The notes beneath the pieces are model-generated. The model had not been told where the DNA came from and searched no databases. It was given only the letters and a program-made list of their open reading frames with translations. Made by a program: the position numbers and the translations under genes. From CAYMNU01 sp964391885 (lineage in GTDB: Archaea; Altiarchaeota; Altiarchaeia; JAFGQM01): a DNA stretch of 14,650 nt. Each line of letters opens with the position of its first letter. Position 1 is the first letter of the stretch. The DNA is taken from the NCBI GenBank assembly GCA_964391885.1, contig CAYMNU010000065.1, forward strand, positions 1 through 14,650, in the 5' to 3' direction. Of this stretch, positions 12,982 through 14,650 are shown one piece after another.

Positions 12982-14205
12982 TCAGTACTTCTGCCCCTTC
13001 AAAAAGTCCTTAAGGTCGCCCCGTTCACGGATGAGCCTGGATTTGCCTTTGGACACCAGGACTTCCGCAGGCTTAAGGAAGGAATTATAGCTCGATGACA
13101 TTGAGTAGCCGTATGCTCCCGCATCCATTATCGCGATGGCATCGCCCTCTTCGGCATGCTGGACTTCCCTGTCTTTGGCGAAGAAGTCACCCGTTTCACA
13201 AATATTGCCCACGACGTCCACACATTCCATCTTCCCCCCCATGTTCGAGGCGTTGACTATGTGATGGTAAGCCCCGTACATGCTCGGCCTGACGAGATGC
13301 GCCATGTTGGCGTCCAGGCCCACGAAGCGCTTCTTCGGGTTTTGTTTTATAGTATTTACGCTTGACAGCAGGAGTCCGGACTGTGCCACCAGATACCTGC
13401 CAGGCTCGATATGGTAGGCTACGCGCTTGCCGTAGGAATCCGAAAATGCTTCCATCTTCTCTGTGGCGAGCCTTCCAAACTCGATTAAATCGACTTCTTT
13501 CTGCCCCGGCTTGTAGGGTATGCCTATGCCGCCGCCAAAATCTACGAAATCCAAGCCTTCAAACTCTTTTGCAGCTTCCAGGACCACATCCATCGTCTCT
13601 TTGAAGGGAGCAATGTCCATTATAGTGGTCCCGATGTGGGAGTGTATGCCCTTGATAGTGATTTCCGAATCTGCACATATTTTTTGGGCCTTATCTATAT
13701 CGCCCATGTAGATGCCGAATTTGGAGTCCAGCCCGCCGGTGCAGAGATGCGGGTGCACATCCGGTTTTATGTCGGGGCTGACGCGGATGCATACGTCGGT
13801 GTTCGGATGCTTTTTAGCATATTTCTCAAGGCGGGAAATGCTTCCAATGTTAAGGAGAACCCCTTTTCCGGCGACATAATCCATAGCTTCATCATTCATG
13901 TTGTTGCCTGTGAAAAGGATGTCTTCTTTCTTGAATCCGGCTTCTAATGCAAGGAATACCTCGCCCGGGCTGACTGCGTCGATGCCGCATCCCTCGTCTT
14001 TTAGAATCTTCATTATCGCAAGGCTGCTGTTGGCCTTGCATGCGAAGAGTATTTTTTTCGGCGAGTAGCTTATGGCTGCGTCCAGAGTTCTGAAATTGGC
14101 GCGGATAGTGTCTTCTTCATAAGCGTACAAGGGGCTTCCATACTCGTCAATCAGCGCCTCTGCTGAAACGCCGCCCAGAAACAGCTTGCCGTCCTTGGTT
14201 TCCAT
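12982..14205 (-). CDS. lysA: Diaminopimelate decarboxylase
   Basis: The enzyme removes CO2 from meso-diaminopimelate to give L-lysine, using PLP, and is the last step of the pathway. The frame extends to an ATG at 14235, but the ATG at 14205 is preferred. It begins METKDGKLFLGGVS like the family, comes one base after the dapF stop, and avoids a 10-residue extension. That gives 407 residues, normal length. Key residues are the PLP lysine in FACKANS (K57 by this start), SHIGTT, the glycine loop DFGGGIGIPY, EPGRYLVAQSG, GNICETGDFFAKDR with the catalytic Cys-Glu, and DAGAYGYSMSSSYN. It is a fold-type III relative of the ODC-like enzyme at 3423-4568, from which it differs in the CET motif. The abutment with dapF implies one transcript. 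Confidence 0.95.
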   Translation of the reverse strand: METKDGKLFLGGVSAEALIDEYGSPLYAYEEDTIRANFRTLDAAISYSPKKILFACKANSSLAIMKILKDEGCGIDAVSPGEVFLALEAGFKKEDILFTGNNMNDEAMDYVAGKGVLLNIGSISRLEKYAKKHPNTDVCIRVSPDIKPDVHPHLCTGGLDSKFGIYMGDIDKAQKICADSEITIKGIHSHIGTTIMDIAPFKETMDVVLEAAKEFEGLDFVDFGGGIGIPYKPGQKEVDLIEFGRLATEKMEAFSDSYGKRVAYHIEPGRYLVAQSGLLLSSVNTIKQNPKKRFVGLDANMAHLVRPSMYGAYHHIVNASNMGGKMECVDVVGNICETGDFFAKDREVQHAEEGDAIAIMDAGAYGYSMSSSYNSFLKPAEVLVSKGKSRLIRERGDLKDFLKGQKY

Positions 14206-14206
14206 T

Positions 14207-14650
14207 TTAAAGCGTAATAGAGCCTTCAAAAACACTCTCCGCCGGGCCCGTCATGTAAACGCGGTTGTCGTCTCCCCACTCTATCGAGAGTATGCCTCCT
14301 GGGAGCCTTATGTTGGCCTTTCTGCCGGCCTTTCCGTTTAACGAAGCAGCCACCAGGGATGCGCATGCCCCAGTGCCACATGCCAGGGTTTCACCCGCGC
14401 CGCGCTCCCATACCCTGACTTCCAGGGCTTTATTGTTGACCACTTCCACAAACTCTACGTTGGTCTTCTTTGGGAAAAGGGGGTGGGACTCTATTTCCGC
14501 GCCTATTCGGGCTAGGGGATAATCAGCAAGGTTATCGACGAATATTACTGCATGTGGGTTGCCCATCGAGACTGCGGTTATGCGGACCGTCCGATCAGCC
14601 AGCCTGAGCTCTTCGTCTATCACAGAATCGCCAGGGCCGAGAATCGGTAT
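14207..14650 (-). CDS. dapF: Diaminopimelate epimerase, C-terminal half (truncated by window)
   Basis: The enzyme interconverts LL- and meso-diaminopimelate without a cofactor, using two cysteines. The frame stays open to the right edge (the codons before the GTG at 14623 read IPILGPGDS), so the start lies beyond 14650. The C-terminal half is plain: SMGNPHAVIFVDN, the HPLFPKKTNVEF stretch, RVWERGAGETLACGTGAC with the second catalytic cysteine, and the final MTGPAESVFEG. The first catalytic cysteine lies beyond the window. It is followed after one base by lysA, the substrate-to-product order of the pathway. Presence of DapF argues that this organism makes meso-DAP by an epimerase route (succinylase, acetylase or DapL type) and not by direct DAP dehydrogenase. 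Confidence 0.95.
   Translation of the reverse strand: MPILGPGDSVIDEELRLADRTVRITAVSMGNPHAVIFVDNLADYPLARIGAEIESHPLFPKKTNVEFVEVVNNKALEVRVWERGAGETLACGTGACASLVAASLNGKAGRKANIRLPGGILSIEWGDDNRVYMTGPAESVFEGSITL

Noticed and set aside
14206..14235. Longer lysA beginning at the ATG at 14235
   Set aside because: The added residues (MFLKALLRFK) come from the out-of-frame end of dapF and are not typical of LysA. The ATG one base after the dapF stop gives the normal N-terminus.
1..14650. CRISPR arrays, insertion sequences, tRNA or rRNA genes, lysine riboswitch
   Set aside because: Reading both strands showed no regularly spaced repeats, transposase domains, cloverleaf patterns or conserved rRNA segments. 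The regions ahead of lysS and ino1 are too short or lack the fold for a riboswitch, and the dapF leader is outside the window.

Overview
The window reads as a piece of an archaeal chromosome. It encodes a class I lysyl-tRNA synthetase, RadB, a CDC48/VAT-type double-AAA ATPase, an FtsZ/tubulin-fold GTPase, and an inositol-1-phosphate synthase next to a CDP-alcohol phosphotransferase (the pair that makes archaetidylinositol-type ether lipids). A-rich TATA-like boxes sit close to starts, and a few strong GGAGGTG-type ribosome binding sites are present. RadB plus an FtsZ-like protein plus a DAP-type lysine pathway (asd, dapF, lysA) points to a euryarchaeal or DPANN lineage; I cannot place it more closely. 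Coding density is high, and no rRNA, tRNA, CRISPR array or insertion sequence was seen.

Layout, left to right. 1-519 (+): the C-terminal half of aspartate-semialdehyde dehydrogenase, cut by the left edge. 580-2184 (+): class I LysRS. 2278-2951 (+): a VapB/VapC-type toxin-antitoxin pair behind an operator-like set of AACGTAAT half-sites. 3014-3121 and 3263-3334 (-): two very short genes (35 and 23 codons), each with a good ribosome binding site, in what otherwise looks like a 470-bp gap. 3423-4568 (-): an ornithine/lysine decarboxylase-like fold-type III PLP enzyme. 4644-6086 (-): a tightly overlapping operon of radB, a DJ-1/PfpI protein and a small cupin, closed by a 9-bp hairpin plus T-run. 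6180-8333 (+): the CDC48-type ATPase, divergent from radB. 8377-9855 (+): an FtsZ-like GTPase with altered nucleotide and catalytic loops and a long acidic tail. 9886-11112 (+): a secreted, probably glycosylated, single-pass surface protein. 11114-12820 (-): the inositol-lipid operon. 12982-14650 (-): the dapF-lysA operon, with dapF cut by the right edge.

Three themes connect the genes. Lysine: asd, dapF and lysA are DAP-pathway enzymes and LysRS uses the product; the ODC-like enzyme acts on a basic amino acid and may feed polyamine synthesis. Cell envelope: inositol phosphate synthesis and its attachment to CDP-archaeol lie tail to tail with a surface protein that follows the FtsZ-like gene by 30 bp. 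Protein and DNA maintenance: RadB with its DJ-1 and cupin partners, divergent from CDC48. The points most worth a second look are the divergent FtsZ-like protein with its membrane-anchored neighbour, the unannotated Lys/Ala/Pro-rich 23-residue peptide and its 35-residue neighbour, and the repeated TTTTACAG elements in front of the inositol-lipid operon.
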